From UBA2365 sp964594045 (GTDB taxonomy: Bacteria > Bacteroidota > Bacteroidia > Chitinophagales > Saprospiraceae), in NCBI GenBank assembly GCA_964594045.1, contig CAZQKR010000010.1:52293-116292 (forward strand): a stretch of DNA of 64,000 bases, written 5' to 3'. Position numbers and translations under genes: made by a program. Shown here piece by piece: positions 18,214 to 28,000 of the stretch (position 1 is its first letter; each line of letters starts with the position of its first letter). Below the pieces are notes generated by a model. The model was not told the origin of the DNA, did not search any database, and worked only from the letters and a program-made list of their open reading frames with translations.

Positions 18214-18759
18214 CTATTGTTTTTCAACCTGCATGTAATTCAATTCAACCTCTGTACCGCGGCCAAATATCTTTACCACAATTTTCAATTTTTTCTTTTC
18301 ATCATTGATCTCCTGAATTTCCCCTACAAAACCATTGAATGGCCCGTCGGTTATTTTCACGGATTCTCCAACTATGAACGGATCAATCAATGCTTCTCCG
18401 ACCTCTTTGGAATCATCTGCAATGCCCAGCATCCTGTTCGCTTCATTCCTGGTCATCGGAATGGGATCTGTTTTCCCGAGAAAATGCATTACATTCGGAA
18501 GATTTGAAATGGCACGGAGTACTTCACCCTTAAGCCTGCTCTCATCTGCTTCGATCAGAATATATCCGGGAAGGATATTCCGTTCAAGAATCACTTTCTT
18601 TCCGTTCCTGATCTTATATACTTTCTCTGAAGGCACGATGATCTGACCAACAATATCTCCCCAGCCAGACCGTTCGATTTCCAGTTCAATGCGTTCTTTG
18701 ATGCTTTTTTCTTTACCACTAATGACCCTCAAAGAGAACCATTTCATTTCCTTAGTCAT
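18214..18759 (-). CDS. nusG: Transcription termination/antitermination protein NusG
   Basis: 181 residues: NGN domain (KWFSLRVISGKEKSIKERIE, then LPGYILIEAD) and a C-terminal KOW domain (GESVKITDGPFNGFVGEI). Couples RNA polymerase with ribosomes or Rho. Follows secE by 11 bp, the universal secE-nusG arrangement. Confidence 0.98.
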   Translation of the reverse strand: MTKEMKWFSLRVISGKEKSIKERIELEIERSGWGDIVGQIIVPSEKVYKIRNGKKVILERNILPGYILIEADESRLKGEVLRAISNLPNVMHFLGKTDPIPMTRNEANRMLGIADDSKEVGEALIDPFIVGESVKITDGPFNGFVGEIQEINDEKKKLKIVVKIFGRGTEVELNYMQVEKQ

Positions 18760-18770
18760 GTAACCGGAAT

Positions 18771-18959
18771 TTAAAGATTATAAATGGTCGTAGTAAAGAA
18801 TTTTGAAATAATATCAGCTAACAGAACAAGGATTGAAAAAATAACTGTTCCCACAATCACGACTCTGGTACTCTCCATCAACTCAGGCAACGAAGACCAG
18901 GTCACTTTGTGGATAAGCTCATTATAGCTTTCTTTAATGTATAAAATTATACTGTTCAT
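18771..18959 (-). CDS. secE: Preprotein translocase subunit SecE
   Basis: 62 residues, the short single-membrane-span form. An amphipathic N-terminal stretch with KVTWSS is followed by one hydrophobic helix near residues 33-50 (VVIVGTVIFSILVLLADII). Belongs to the SecYEG channel. The tRNA-Trp gene lies 14 bp upstream. Confidence 0.95.
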   Translation of the reverse strand: MNSIILYIKESYNELIHKVTWSSLPELMESTRVVIVGTVIFSILVLLADIISKFFTTTIYNL

Positions 18960-18973
18960 TTGTATCGACTTTG

Positions 18974-19046
18974 CACGGGCAGAAGGACTCGAACCCTCAG
19001 CCTACGGTTTTGGAGACCGTCACTCTACCAGTTGAGCTATGCCCGT
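18974..19046 (-). tRNA. tRNA-Trp (CCA)
   Basis: Full cloverleaf on the minus strand: acceptor ACGGGCA/TGCCCGT, D arm TAGCTC...GAG, anticodon CCA in CTCCAAA, T arm with GTTCGAGTC, discriminator G. The 3' CCA is not encoded. Lies between tuf and secE as usual in Bacteroidota. Confidence 0.95.
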
Positions 19047-19134
19047 ATACTATTTATTATAAGCTACAAATTGAGCACCCCTGTTAAAAGGTGCTCAATT
19101 CTTAGCATATATTTTATAAATAAACTATTTGCTA

Positions 19135-20331
19135 TTAGTCAAGAATTTCAGTAACCTGACCAGCACCAACAGTTCTACCACCTTCTCTGATAGCAAACCT
19201 CAAACCTTTTTCCATTGCGATTTTGTCGATCAGTTCAACTTCAACGGAAATGTTATCACCAGGCATTACCATCTCAACATTTGCAGGAAGTTTGATATCG
19301 CCTGTTACGTCAGTTGTTCTGAAATAGAACTGCGGACGGTAACCATTGAAGAATGGAGTATGTCTTCCACCTTCGTCTTTGCTCAGTACGTAAACTTCAC
19401 ATTTGAATTTTCTGTGAGGAGTTACAGATCCCGGAGCGATAATAACCATACCTCTGCAAATATCATCTTTATCCACACCTCTTAAAAGGATACCGGCATT
19501 ATCACCAGCTTCACCCCTTTCGAGCAGTTTTCTGAACATTTCAACTCCTGTACAGGTTGATTTGATCGGTTTAGCACCTTCTTTCATCATACCAACGATC
19601 TCCACAGGTTCACCAACTTTGATCACACCTCTTTCGATCCTTCCTGTAGCAACGGTTCCCCTTCCTGTAATAGAGAATACGTCTTCAACCGGCATAAGGA
19701 ACGGTTTGTCAACTTCTCTCAAAGGTTCAGGAATATAACTGTCACATGCATCCATCAAATCTTTGATTGACTGTACATCTGCTGCGTTTCCTTCCAAAGC
19801 CTTAAGTGCAGATCCACGAATAACAGGAGCGTTCATTCCGTCAAATTCATACTGATCGAGCAACTCTCTGACTTCCATATCCACGAGCTCGAGCATCTCT
19901 TCATCATCTACCAAATCCACTTTGTTCATGTAAACAACTATCTTTGGAACACCTACCTGTCTTGCAAGCAAAATGTGCTCTCTTGTCTGAGGCATAGGTC
20001 CGTCAGTAGCAGCCACTACCAAAATAGCACCGTCCATCTGGGCAGCACCCGTAACCATGTTCTTAACATAGTCAGCGTGACCGGGGCAGTCTACGTGTGC
20101 ATAGTGACGCTTGTGTGTCTGATATTCAATGTGTGCTGTATTAATCGTAATACCTCTCTCCTTTTCTTCCGGAGCAGCGTCGATTGAATCATAATCTGTT
20201 TTTGTAGCCAATCCTTCTTCTGCCAGAATATACGTGATAGCAGCAGTCAAAGTTGTCTTACCGTGGTCCACGTGACCAATTGTACCAATGTTTACGTGCG
20301 GTTTTGACCTGTCAAAAGTTTCTTTAGCCAT
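19135..20331 (-). CDS. tuf: Elongation factor Tu
   Basis: 398 residues from the ATG at 20331 (MAKETFDRSKPHVNIGTIGHVDHGKTT, interrupted here). The frame is open another 216 bp upstream, but that stretch runs through the tRNA-Thr and tRNA-Gly genes and is not coding. Motifs: GHVDHGKT (G1), DCPGHADY (G3), NKVD (G4). Delivers aminoacyl-tRNA to the ribosome. Downstream of a cluster of four tRNAs, likely one transcript starting near 21061. Confidence 0.99.
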   Translation of the reverse strand: MAKETFDRSKPHVNIGTIGHVDHGKTTLTAAITYILAEEGLATKTDYDSIDAAPEEKERGITINTAHIEYQTHKRHYAHVDCPGHADYVKNMVTGAAQMDGAILVVAATDGPMPQTREHILLARQVGVPKIVVYMNKVDLVDDEEMLELVDMEVRELLDQYEFDGMNAPVIRGSALKALEGNAADVQSIKDLMDACDSYIPEPLREVDKPFLMPVEDVFSITGRGTVATGRIERGVIKVGEPVEIVGMMKEGAKPIKSTCTGVEMFRKLLERGEAGDNAGILLRGVDKDDICRGMVIIAPGSVTPHRKFKCEVYVLSKDEGGRHTPFFNGYRPQFYFRTTDVTGDIKLPANVEMVMPGDNISVEVELIDKIAMEKGLRFAIREGGRTVGAGQVTEILD

Positions 20332-20381
20332 TTTAATTGTTTTTTCTAAACTAAATATTATAAAATATATACCAAATGCTG

Positions 20382-20453
<72 letters not shown>

Positions 20454-20489
20454 AATTTGCTGATTGTATACTAGGGGTTAAAAAAAAAG

Positions 20490-20562
20490 AGCGGGCGAAG
20501 AGACTCGAACCCTCGACCCTCAGCTTGGAAGGCTGATGCTCTACCAACTGAGCTACGCCCGC
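20490..20562 (-). tRNA. tRNA-Gly (TCC)
   Basis: Minus strand: acceptor GCGGGCG/CGCCCGC, anticodon stem TCAGC/GCTGA with loop CTTCCAA (anticodon TCC), T arm with GTTCGAGTC, discriminator T. 3' CCA not encoded. Confidence 0.95.
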
Positions 20563-20655
20563 AGAAAAGTTTTGATACCGGGTGTGATTTAAGGTTAAAT
20601 GAAAAGCGTATAAAAAAAGAGCCCGAAATACTGCTAATTTTCAACAACATTCTAT

Positions 20656-20744
20656 CCTCTCACTTCCATCACATTCAAACACTCACCCAAACACTCACCC
20701 ACACTCACACACCCACACTCACACCCACACACAAACACACACCC
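20656..20744. repeat. CA-rich low-complexity tract between tRNA-Gly and tRNA-Tyr
   Basis: About 90 bp built almost only of CACTCACCCA, CACACACC and similar words on the plus strand, hence GT-rich with five spaced GGG runs in the transcript of the tRNA-tuf unit. The words vary, so it is a degenerate simple-sequence repeat. No gene is seen here. Confidence 0.85.
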
Positions 20745-20754
20745 TTTTTAGTGG

Positions 20755-20837
20755 TGGGGGTGATAGGATTCGAACCTATTCAGCTAAAAGCAACAGATTT
20801 ACAGTCTGCCCCGTCTCTCCCACTTCGGCGCACCCCC
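20755..20837 (-). tRNA. tRNA-Tyr (GTA)
   Basis: Minus strand class II tRNA with a long variable arm: acceptor GGGGGTG/CACCCCC, anticodon loop CTGTAAA (anticodon GTA), T arm with GTTCGAATC, discriminator A. Here the 3' CCA is encoded (complement of 20752-20754), unlike the neighbouring tRNAs. Confidence 0.95.
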
Positions 20838-20863
20838 AATTTAAGAATATCTGTGAAAGAGTG

Positions 20864-20936
20864 AGCCAATGGAGGGACTCGAACCCCCGACCAGCTGATT
20901 ACAAATCAGCTGCTCTACCAACTGAGCTACATTGGC
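20864..20936 (-). tRNA. tRNA-Thr (TGT)
   Basis: Minus strand: acceptor GCCAATG/CATTGGC (same as the GGT isoacceptor), anticodon stem GCTGA/TCAGC with loop TTTGTAA (anticodon TGT), T arm with GTTCGAGTC, discriminator T. First tRNA of the tuf cluster. Confidence 0.95.
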
Positions 20937-21280
20937 AAAATCACATATCCTTTTCTTATATTTTTTCAATCCCAAAATTGCTGTAACAGCAGCCCGGATA
21001 CCTTTGATTATATCACAATTTACTACTTTTACACCAATCTTTAGAAATCTTTATTTCAAAGCGAATGCAAAAGTAGTATTAAATTTGATAAAAGAAAAAA
21101 ATATTTCCTTTTTTTCAAAAAAAACTAAGCGTATTCCTTTAAAAACATACATGCTCCTTCCGAATAATATCCAGGCACCTTCGTTCCTCACATTGCAATT
21201 ACTTCTGACCAGGTGATTCTCCCTGATATGATCAGTCAAAACATGAGGGTGAACATTTAGAAATTCCGGAAATTCAAAAA
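20937..21280. other. Intergenic region with probable tRNA-tuf promoter
   Basis: AT-rich, 344 bp, no convincing gene. It separates hpf from the tRNA-tuf cluster. The clearest element is the -7-like site at 21068-21075, listed separately. Confidence 0.5.
21068..21075 (-). promoter_or_regulatory. Candidate -7 element for the tRNA-tuf transcript
   Basis: Minus strand TACTTTTGC, an exact TAnnTTTG match. The -33 position is only T-rich, without a clear TTTG. Transcription would start near 21061, about 125 nt before tRNA-Thr(TGT). Confidence 0.45.
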
Positions 21281-21580
21281 TTACAAACCTCTTTTTTTAT
21301 CCTTGTATTTTGTGATCTGCCTTTTCATGTGATCCCAAGTATCGTCAAATGCTTTTTCAAATGTTTTCTCGGAAGATTTTGACAGCAATGTTTCTCCTGG
21401 TACTTTTAGGGCTAATTCAACTATTTTATCCTGGACCTGACCGGTTTTTTCCAAACTTAGCCTGATATCCAGATCAACGATATTGTCAAAATACTTCCCG
21501 AGCTTGGAATATTTTTTTTCCATGTAGTCGAGCAATTTTTGATCTGCCTTAAAACGGATACTTTGAATCTTTACGTTCAT
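21281..21580 (-). CDS. hpf: Ribosome hibernation-promoting factor, short form (HPF/RaiA family)
   Basis: 99 residues. Fold signature VKIQSIRFKADQKLLDYMEKK at the N-terminus, then VDLDIRLSLE and a basic C-terminus (KRQITKYKDKKRGL). Binds the 30S decoding region and inactivates ribosomes in slow growth. It lacks the C-terminal dimerisation domain of long HPF. Lies 28 bp after xerC, the conserved Bacteroidota order. Confidence 0.93.
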   Translation of the reverse strand: MNVKIQSIRFKADQKLLDYMEKKYSKLGKYFDNIVDLDIRLSLEKTGQVQDKIVELALKVPGETLLSKSSEKTFEKAFDDTWDHMKRQITKYKDKKRGL

Positions 21581-21608
21581 ATCTGTTGATTTATAGTGAA
21601 AAAATAAA

Positions 21609-22490
21609 TTACGCTTTTGGATGCGATTTCTGATAAACCTTTCTGAGCTGCTCTATAGTGTTGTGCGTATAAATTTGTGTCGTATTCAGACTGGAATGCC
21701 CGAGCAACTCTTTAATTGCATTCAGCCTGGCTCCCTTGTTCGAAAGATGTGTTGCAAAACTATGGCGCATCACATGCGGGCTCTTCTTTTCAATATTGCT
21801 CACCATGGATAAATAATAATGCACTATGTTATATACACTCTTTGGCGCCATTTTGTTGCCTGATTCCGTAACAAAAAAACTTTCAAACTCAGATTTTCCA
21901 ATAGTTTGGTTACGCATTTCCTGATAATCTTTCAACTTAGCAATGAACTCTGGTGCAACCGGCAACAACCTTTCTTTTTTACCTTTTCCAAAAACCCTGA
22001 TCACTTTCCTGGAATGATCAATATCTTCATCTTTCATCGATATTAACTCTTCTCTTCTAATACCGGTTACATACAAGGTCTCGATCAGCATTCTATCCCG
22101 GATACCCTTGAAGTTTTGTCCAAACACCAGATGATCAAGTAAGTCCATTATTTCCTCCTCCTGTAAATACTGCGGCAACCTCTTTTCAGTTTTCAGCATG
22201 CGGGTCACCACTGCAGGATTAGTGTTGATATGACCACTTTTTTTGAGGAATGTAAAAAATGTCTTCAACGCAGATATCTTTCTGTTGATTGACCTGGGCA
22301 TAACTTTTTCCTGGGCCAAAAAAACGATCCAGGATCGTATGTGTAATTGGCTGACCTTATCATATCCTGTGATCTCGTAGGTTTTTTTTATATATTCCAT
22401 AAACTGCCTGACATCTCTTTGATATGCCTCTACAGTATGATCTGAGTACCTTTTTTCGAATCTCAAATATTTGAGGAATGTCTCCAGCAT
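21609..22490 (-). CDS. xerC: Tyrosine recombinase XerC/XerD
   Basis: 293 residues, site-specific recombinase for chromosome dimer resolution. N-terminal SAM-like DNA-binding domain (about 1-85), then catalytic domain with Arg145 (TGIRREEL), the beta-hairpin Lys near 169-171, His239-x-x-Arg242 (HVMRHSFATHL), His265 (LGHSSLNTTQ) and the nucleophile Tyr274 (IYTH). Complete catalytic set. Its position next to hpf and tuf indicates the housekeeping Xer enzyme and not a phage integrase; XerC versus XerD cannot be fixed from sequence alone. Confidence 0.93.
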   Translation of the reverse strand: MLETFLKYLRFEKRYSDHTVEAYQRDVRQFMEYIKKTYEITGYDKVSQLHIRSWIVFLAQEKVMPRSINRKISALKTFFTFLKKSGHINTNPAVVTRMLKTEKRLPQYLQEEEIMDLLDHLVFGQNFKGIRDRMLIETLYVTGIRREELISMKDEDIDHSRKVIRVFGKGKKERLLPVAPEFIAKLKDYQEMRNQTIGKSEFESFFVTESGNKMAPKSVYNIVHYYLSMVSNIEKKSPHVMRHSFATHLSNKGARLNAIKELLGHSSLNTTQIYTHNTIEQLRKVYQKSHPKA

Positions 22491-22770
22491 TCAACTAACG
22501 CTTTTTACAAATATAATTGTTTTTTATTAAAATCACATCTTTTTCATCCAAAAAAAATGTAAAATAAAGCATTAAATGACCATTTGTTTTTAGAGGAAAA
22601 ATTTCTTTTAATGATGCGAATATTTTTCGAAAAATAACTTTGAGAAAACAATGTAAATGTTTTGGAAAGTCAAAATTTCGTGATCATCCATTTTGCTTTC
22701 ATAGAAGTCTCGTCAATAAATACGGATAAACACCATTGGAAATGCCCATTAAAATAGTTCAATGAATTCT
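22491..22770. other. Intergenic region, no gene seen
   Basis: AT-rich stretch between the start of xerC and the end of the first SusC/D operon; no credible frame, RNA or repeat was found apart from the terminator that follows. Confidence 0.5.
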
Positions 22771-22800
22771 AAAACAAAAGAGGGCTGAAAACACAGCCCT
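22771..22800 (-). terminator. Terminator of the first susCD operon
   Basis: AGGGCTG (22781-22787) pairs with CAGCCCT (22794-22800); on the minus strand the stem is followed by CTTTTGTTTT. It lies about 40 bp past the lipoprotein stop at 22838. Confidence 0.85.
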
Positions 22801-22837
22801 CCGCATACTTTTTGTATCAAAAAGATTTTAAAACCTG

Positions 22838-23548
22838 TCATTTAGAAAATACATGATTGGTCGTATACTCCGTTCCGTCATAGACTACCGTATAACTAAC
22901 GGTCAAAGTATGTGCGCAACCATCATACTTTCCTGAACCGACAACTGAACCTTCAGATCCGTCACCAAAAATAAACGGTTGTAGCGGAACATTGACATTC
23001 TGGTTAAGCGTGCCGTCAAATTCATAATAAATAAGTTGCCCGGCAGCAGCATAGTCCCAGAAATTATCATTGTATATCCTGTTGGGAAACGCCTCATTTT
23101 TGGTAAAATTAACTCCATAAACTCCATAGCCTTCTTCATCACAATTGAAAGCACCCAGGAAATTATCAATTACGAATGGACAGAATTCTCCTACATTGAA
23201 CACGATGGACTTTGGCTCTGATTTAATGCCGCCCAATGTAGTTTCAACTACAGAAACAGTTACTTTACCTGCATTTTGCAGATAAACCTCAACCTTGTTC
23301 GTAACTTCATTCACGCTTTTGATCGTTGCATTGGTAACCGTCCATTCAAAAGTTGACCCGCCTCTGGGAAAAACAGAGTATTCTACTGTCTGTGTCTGAA
23401 CCAGACCGGATGTAAGTCCATTTATGGTGCTGATCACCGGATAAATACTGTTATAGTCATAAGTATCTTCTTTCTCACAGGAGGAAAAGATAAATAGTGT
23501 CAATAAAAGCAGACCGGTGGTTTTTAAAACATTATGTATATTTTTCAT
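22838..23548 (-). CDS. Lipoprotein with PKD/Ig-like domain, third gene of susCD operon
   Basis: 236 residues. Signal peptide with lipobox ending at Cys24 (FIFSSC), so it should be an outer-membrane lipoprotein. Residues about 35-120 (STFEWTVTNATIKSV, KVTVSVVETT) read like a PKD/Ig-like beta-sandwich; the C-terminal half contains FGDGSEGSVVGSGKYDGC and a repeated aromatic beta pattern. It is 21 bp downstream of susD, where PULs encode surface glycan-binding proteins or similar accessory lipoproteins. The ligand is unknown. Confidence 0.75.
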   Translation of the reverse strand: MKNIHNVLKTTGLLLLTLFIFSSCEKEDTYDYNSIYPVISTINGLTSGLVQTQTVEYSVFPRGGSTFEWTVTNATIKSVNEVTNKVEVYLQNAGKVTVSVVETTLGGIKSEPKSIVFNVGEFCPFVIDNFLGAFNCDEEGYGVYGVNFTKNEAFPNRIYNDNFWDYAAAGQLIYYEFDGTLNQNVNVPLQPFIFGDGSEGSVVGSGKYDGCAHTLTVSYTVVYDGTEYTTNHVFSK

Positions 23549-23569
23549 AAGCCTTGATTTTATATTTTA

Positions 23570-25054
23570 TTAATTCCAACCTCCGTTTGAAGTATTAATT
23601 CCGTCTGCTTTATCAACACCTCCAAATGTGTAATTTGGCACCAGCATGACATCCAGCTGGATGGCGGGAATGGGCAAATGGAGGAAAGTTCCCTTCTGAA
23701 GTTCATCTTTTCTTCTCATATCAAAGAAGGAAATACCGTAACCTGCGAGATACAATTCGATGGTACGTTCATACCTTATAGCTGCCAGTATCTGATCTTT
23801 GGTGGCTGATCCGGGTAAAGGATCCAGTCCGCCTCTTGTAACATAAGTAGAATTGTTGATCGTATTAATGGCTGCCGGCAGATTGTTGGTCATAGCCTGA
23901 GCTTCTGCAAGGAACATGGCGTTTTCCGCCCCTCTCATTTCAGGAGAAGGGAAAGTCGGAGGCCAAACAACGGGATCAAATCTTGAATACCTGTAGCTTG
24001 AAAAATGATATTCTCCCCTGTCAGGTCTGAAAGTATTGGTCGCAAGAAACTGAAAATCAGTTGCTAGCCTGGAATCATTTGAAGTGGCTACACCACCGTT
24101 CGGCATAGCTTCATAACCACCTGCAGGCCATCTTTTTGGCATATTGGGATCCAGCATGTTGATCACCCTCATATCAACCCTGCCCCAACCGCTGAAGCAG
24201 GCGTAAGTCTGGAACAATGAATACCAGTCATTGGCATCGCTGTTGATGATCAGATCTTCATTGAATCCCTTTTCAGCATAAGCTTTTACTTTACTCCAGT
24301 CCAAAGCATCATTTTGAGCTTTGGTCCTGGAACCGTAAACCATCAGCCTGGCTGCATAAGTATTGGCCATCTGCCCCAACTTCACATTGTCAATGACCAG
24401 TCCGGTCGTTTTGATCCACTCTGCAGGAACAGCAAAAGAATTGTTGTTACAAATTTCAATACACTTATCCAATTTATCAATTGCAGCAGCGATGACATCC
24501 TGATAGGGTGACAATGGAACTGCACCTGCTTCGAGGTCTGTTGTCTCATCAACGATCGGTGCCTGGTCAAAGGTCAGTCCGATATAACCAAGGCTCAATC
24601 CCTGATTGAGTCGTGCGAAAGCTTCGATAAGTTTTGCATCCACTTCTGGGACTTTCCCGTTGATCAGCATTTGCTTCAAAATGGTATTGGCCGGGCTTAA
24701 AACGCCATAAAGCTGAGAATAGAATGTCCGTGTGATCGCGGCATCAGCATAGGAAACGGTATTGTTGAACGGTTGACGTGGTTCTGTTGACAAAGCATTC
24801 ATACCGGCATTTCCCCAGGAGCAGGTTCCATGGTCTGATGCAACCCACAAACCAAGACCAGGTCCTTCATATTCATGTACCGTAACATACCAGTTTTTGT
24901 ACAAACCTCCGACCAGACCATAATAGTCAGCCGGGTTTGCATAGAGCTTCTCTTCATTGGGATCATTGAGGTTTTCCACCTCAAGATCGGCACATCCAAA
25001 CGGAATAAGGAGAAGTCCAGCTATTAAAATAAATAATAAATTGCGAAATTTCAT
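23570..25054 (-). CDS. SusD/RagB family nutrient-binding outer-membrane lipoprotein
   Basis: 494 residues. Lipobox at Cys21 (LLIPFGC) followed by DLEVENLNDPNEEKLYANPAD, the usual SusD N-terminus. The helical TPR-like body and the C-terminal part (ERTIELYLAGYGISFFDMRR) match the family. SusD caps the SusC barrel on the cell surface and captures substrate. It is 24 bp after susC. No glycoside hydrolase or regulator is nearby, so the substrate (glycan, peptide or other) cannot be told. Confidence 0.93.
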   Translation of the reverse strand: MKFRNLLFILIAGLLLIPFGCADLEVENLNDPNEEKLYANPADYYGLVGGLYKNWYVTVHEYEGPGLGLWVASDHGTCSWGNAGMNALSTEPRQPFNNTVSYADAAITRTFYSQLYGVLSPANTILKQMLINGKVPEVDAKLIEAFARLNQGLSLGYIGLTFDQAPIVDETTDLEAGAVPLSPYQDVIAAAIDKLDKCIEICNNNSFAVPAEWIKTTGLVIDNVKLGQMANTYAARLMVYGSRTKAQNDALDWSKVKAYAEKGFNEDLIINSDANDWYSLFQTYACFSGWGRVDMRVINMLDPNMPKRWPAGGYEAMPNGGVATSNDSRLATDFQFLATNTFRPDRGEYHFSSYRYSRFDPVVWPPTFPSPEMRGAENAMFLAEAQAMTNNLPAAINTINNSTYVTRGGLDPLPGSATKDQILAAIRYERTIELYLAGYGISFFDMRRKDELQKGTFLHLPIPAIQLDVMLVPNYTFGGVDKADGINTSNGGWN

Positions 25055-25078
25055 ATTTCAAAATTTTAAATTTAGTAA

Positions 25079-28000
25079 TTAAAAGGTCAAGGTCAGTGAT
25101 CCGCTGAATGTCCTGTAGTTCGGATAACCAAATGCATCAAAAGCAAAGAACTGAGATCCGGCACCATTTTGCTGTCCAACCTCAGGATCATAGCCTGAAT
25201 ATCCGCTGAATGTATAGATGTTCCTTCCGACTATACCAATTTTCAATTCCTTGATCAGATTACTGGCAAAATTAATTTTGTCCAGTGTGTAATACAATGA
25301 TACTTCCCTTATCTTAATATAGGATGCATCTTCAACAAAGTGGCTGCTGATCTCATTGATATCATATAAAGCATTATAGTAATCAATGGTTTTCTTTGCA
25401 TTTTCAGCCTTACCTGACTGATCAATATCTGCATGTCTCAGGTCTCTGTACAACCATTGCTTGGATCTGTTATAGACATCGCCTCCCTGCTTCATATCAA
25501 TAAGGAAATACAGAGACAGATTTTTGTAATTCATCCGGTTGGACAAGCCCAATCTGAAATCCGGGTTGGTATTTCCGATGACCACTTTTTTAACCACGCC
25601 GTTTTCATCAAGCAATTTTATCGGTTTTTCCAACGGAGTACCCTGTGTACCCTTTGGAACCACATATCCATCACTGTTGACTTCGTAATTGTCCACTGAA
25701 TCTCCTTCTTTAAGCTGTGGAGCAAGTTCTTCCAAAGTGTTTATGAATTTATTGCCATATATGATACCAAAATATTGTCCTTTTGAAATGAAAAATGCCT
25801 GGTCAGCATCCTGTCCGATCGGACCAGTCTGAAAATCAGGTATCTGCAGATCTGTAACTTTCTGCCTGATCCGGTCAAATACGAGGTTGGCACTCCAGTT
25901 GAAATCCTTTGCTTTGATGATCTGGACACCCAAAGTAGCTTCAAAAGTCTGACTGGCCAATGTTCCTGCATTCTGAACCTGTGAAGTCCATCCATAATAA
26001 GCGGGGAGTGTTGCAGTAAGCACCTGATCATCCGTGACAGTATTGGAATAGACGAATTCAAAGTTGATCCGCTTCAACAGTTCAACATTTAATCCAACCT
26101 CAAATTCTTTGGACCTGGAAGGCTTCAGAAACCTGTTACCTATCTGGGTAGTTGAACTTTTTGTGCCGTTGCTGAACGGAATAACTTCATATTGATCTGC
26201 AAACTCCGGTCTCTGACCAGAAGTTCCATAGGATGCTCTCAGTTTCAATTCATCGATTCCATCTATTTTAAGGTCTTCTGAAATACGATATGCTCCTGAA
26301 ATCCTGTAATATGGATGCCATCTTTGCTCTGCACCGAACAAGGAAGATCCGTCATAACGATACATGATGTCAGCAAGATATTTATCGGCATAATCCATTT
26401 GAAGGATGCCGAAATAGTTTTCAGACCTTACGGTTGTCGCATAATCGGAAATGAATTTATCGCCACTGATCGTGCTGGCGGAATTAACACCACCCACCGC
26501 AAAAGTAAGACCAGTAAATGAATTTGAAGTTGTCTGAAGATCTTCATACAAATAGCTCAGTTTTGCCTTTGTGGTCAACTTACCAAATCTTTTATTGAAA
26601 TTGGCGGTTGCCTGAGCGGTCTGTGCCAGCAGGAAAGAATTGTACCTGTAAAGATCTCCTGCATAAGGAAACATGACGCCTATCGTACCTGAGCGTTCAA
26701 GGAACCCTCTGGGTGTAATGGTGGAGGTATTTCTGGATCTGCGGTCAAATGTATATTTGGCATCGAAAGTCAACCAGTCCGTAGCATAGAATTCCCCGAT
26801 ATAACTTCCCATCATATTGAGGTTATTTTCCTCTCTTTTAATATTGGAAAGATCATAAAGCGGATTTTCTTCATTGGTATTCCATTGGCTGATATCCTTA
26901 TCATAATCAGATCCGTCTTCTTCATTCTTCCTGTTCAGGTCAACATCAGGATACAGGAACAGCACATTGAAAAATACACCACCGGTTTCCAGATACTGTC
27001 CTCCAGGCTGATTGGAGAAAGACTTACCAATCCCATTGCTTGCAGAAAGTTTGAATTTATCACCAATCCGGTGATCAACATTAAGCCTGAAATTTTTCCG
27101 GTTGTAGCCCTCGGTATTTTCAATGATACCCGTTTCGTTGAAATTTTCGAAAGAAACCATAAAGTTGGTTTTTTCATTATTTCCTCCCAGTGAGAAATAA
27201 TTGGTCATAAACTGACCGGCTCTGAACATATCATCCTGAAGGTTATTGACAAAAGCAAATGCATTGTCCTGGTATTTGTTTTCACTGATCCTGAGCGTAC
27301 CACTAACAAATTGGCTTGTACCACCCGTGTAATCTGCAGGATAAGTAATACCTGCATATTTTGTATAGGTATCACCGGGATTGTCCGGGTCAGCCAGATC
27401 GTAATGATGGCTTTCGGACAAGGGTAAAAATCTTGAGATCCTGTTCTGGCCATATTCATTCCGCACCACGATCTGCGTGCTTCCTTTGGCCAGCTTATCC
27501 CCTCTTTTGGTCTGGATCACAACGACGCCATTACCTGCCCTGGAGCCATACAATGCAGCTGCAGCAGCACCTTTGACCACTTCGATGGTCGCAATGTCGT
27601 CAACGTTCACATCAGCCAAACCACCTTCAAGAATAGCTCCGTCCACTATATACAACGGCTCCTGACTTCCTGTCAATGAAGTGGCACCACGCAGAATAAT
27701 AGATGAAGACTGGCCCGGAGTTCCCGTGTTTTTGGTGACTACTACTCCGGCAACTTTACCCTGTAATGCAGCTGCAGCAGAAACTGCAGGCACATCAGCC
27801 AGTTGTTCACTACCCACCTGGTCAACAGAAACAGTCAGCTTCTTTCTAGGCGTACCGGAAGCGACACCGGAAACCACAATTTCATCCAATTGGAAAAAGT
27901 CCTGAGCAAGCACCACATCATAAGTGTTCTTATCTCCCAGTCCAATCTCCTGAGTAGAATAACCTGTATAGCTGAATATCAAACCATTAGCTCCGGAAGG

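Noticed and set aside
21609..22490. The tyrosine recombinase as a phage or island integrase
   Set aside because: It lies in the conserved xerC-hpf-tuf order and no att sites or phage genes are nearby, even though tRNA genes are close.
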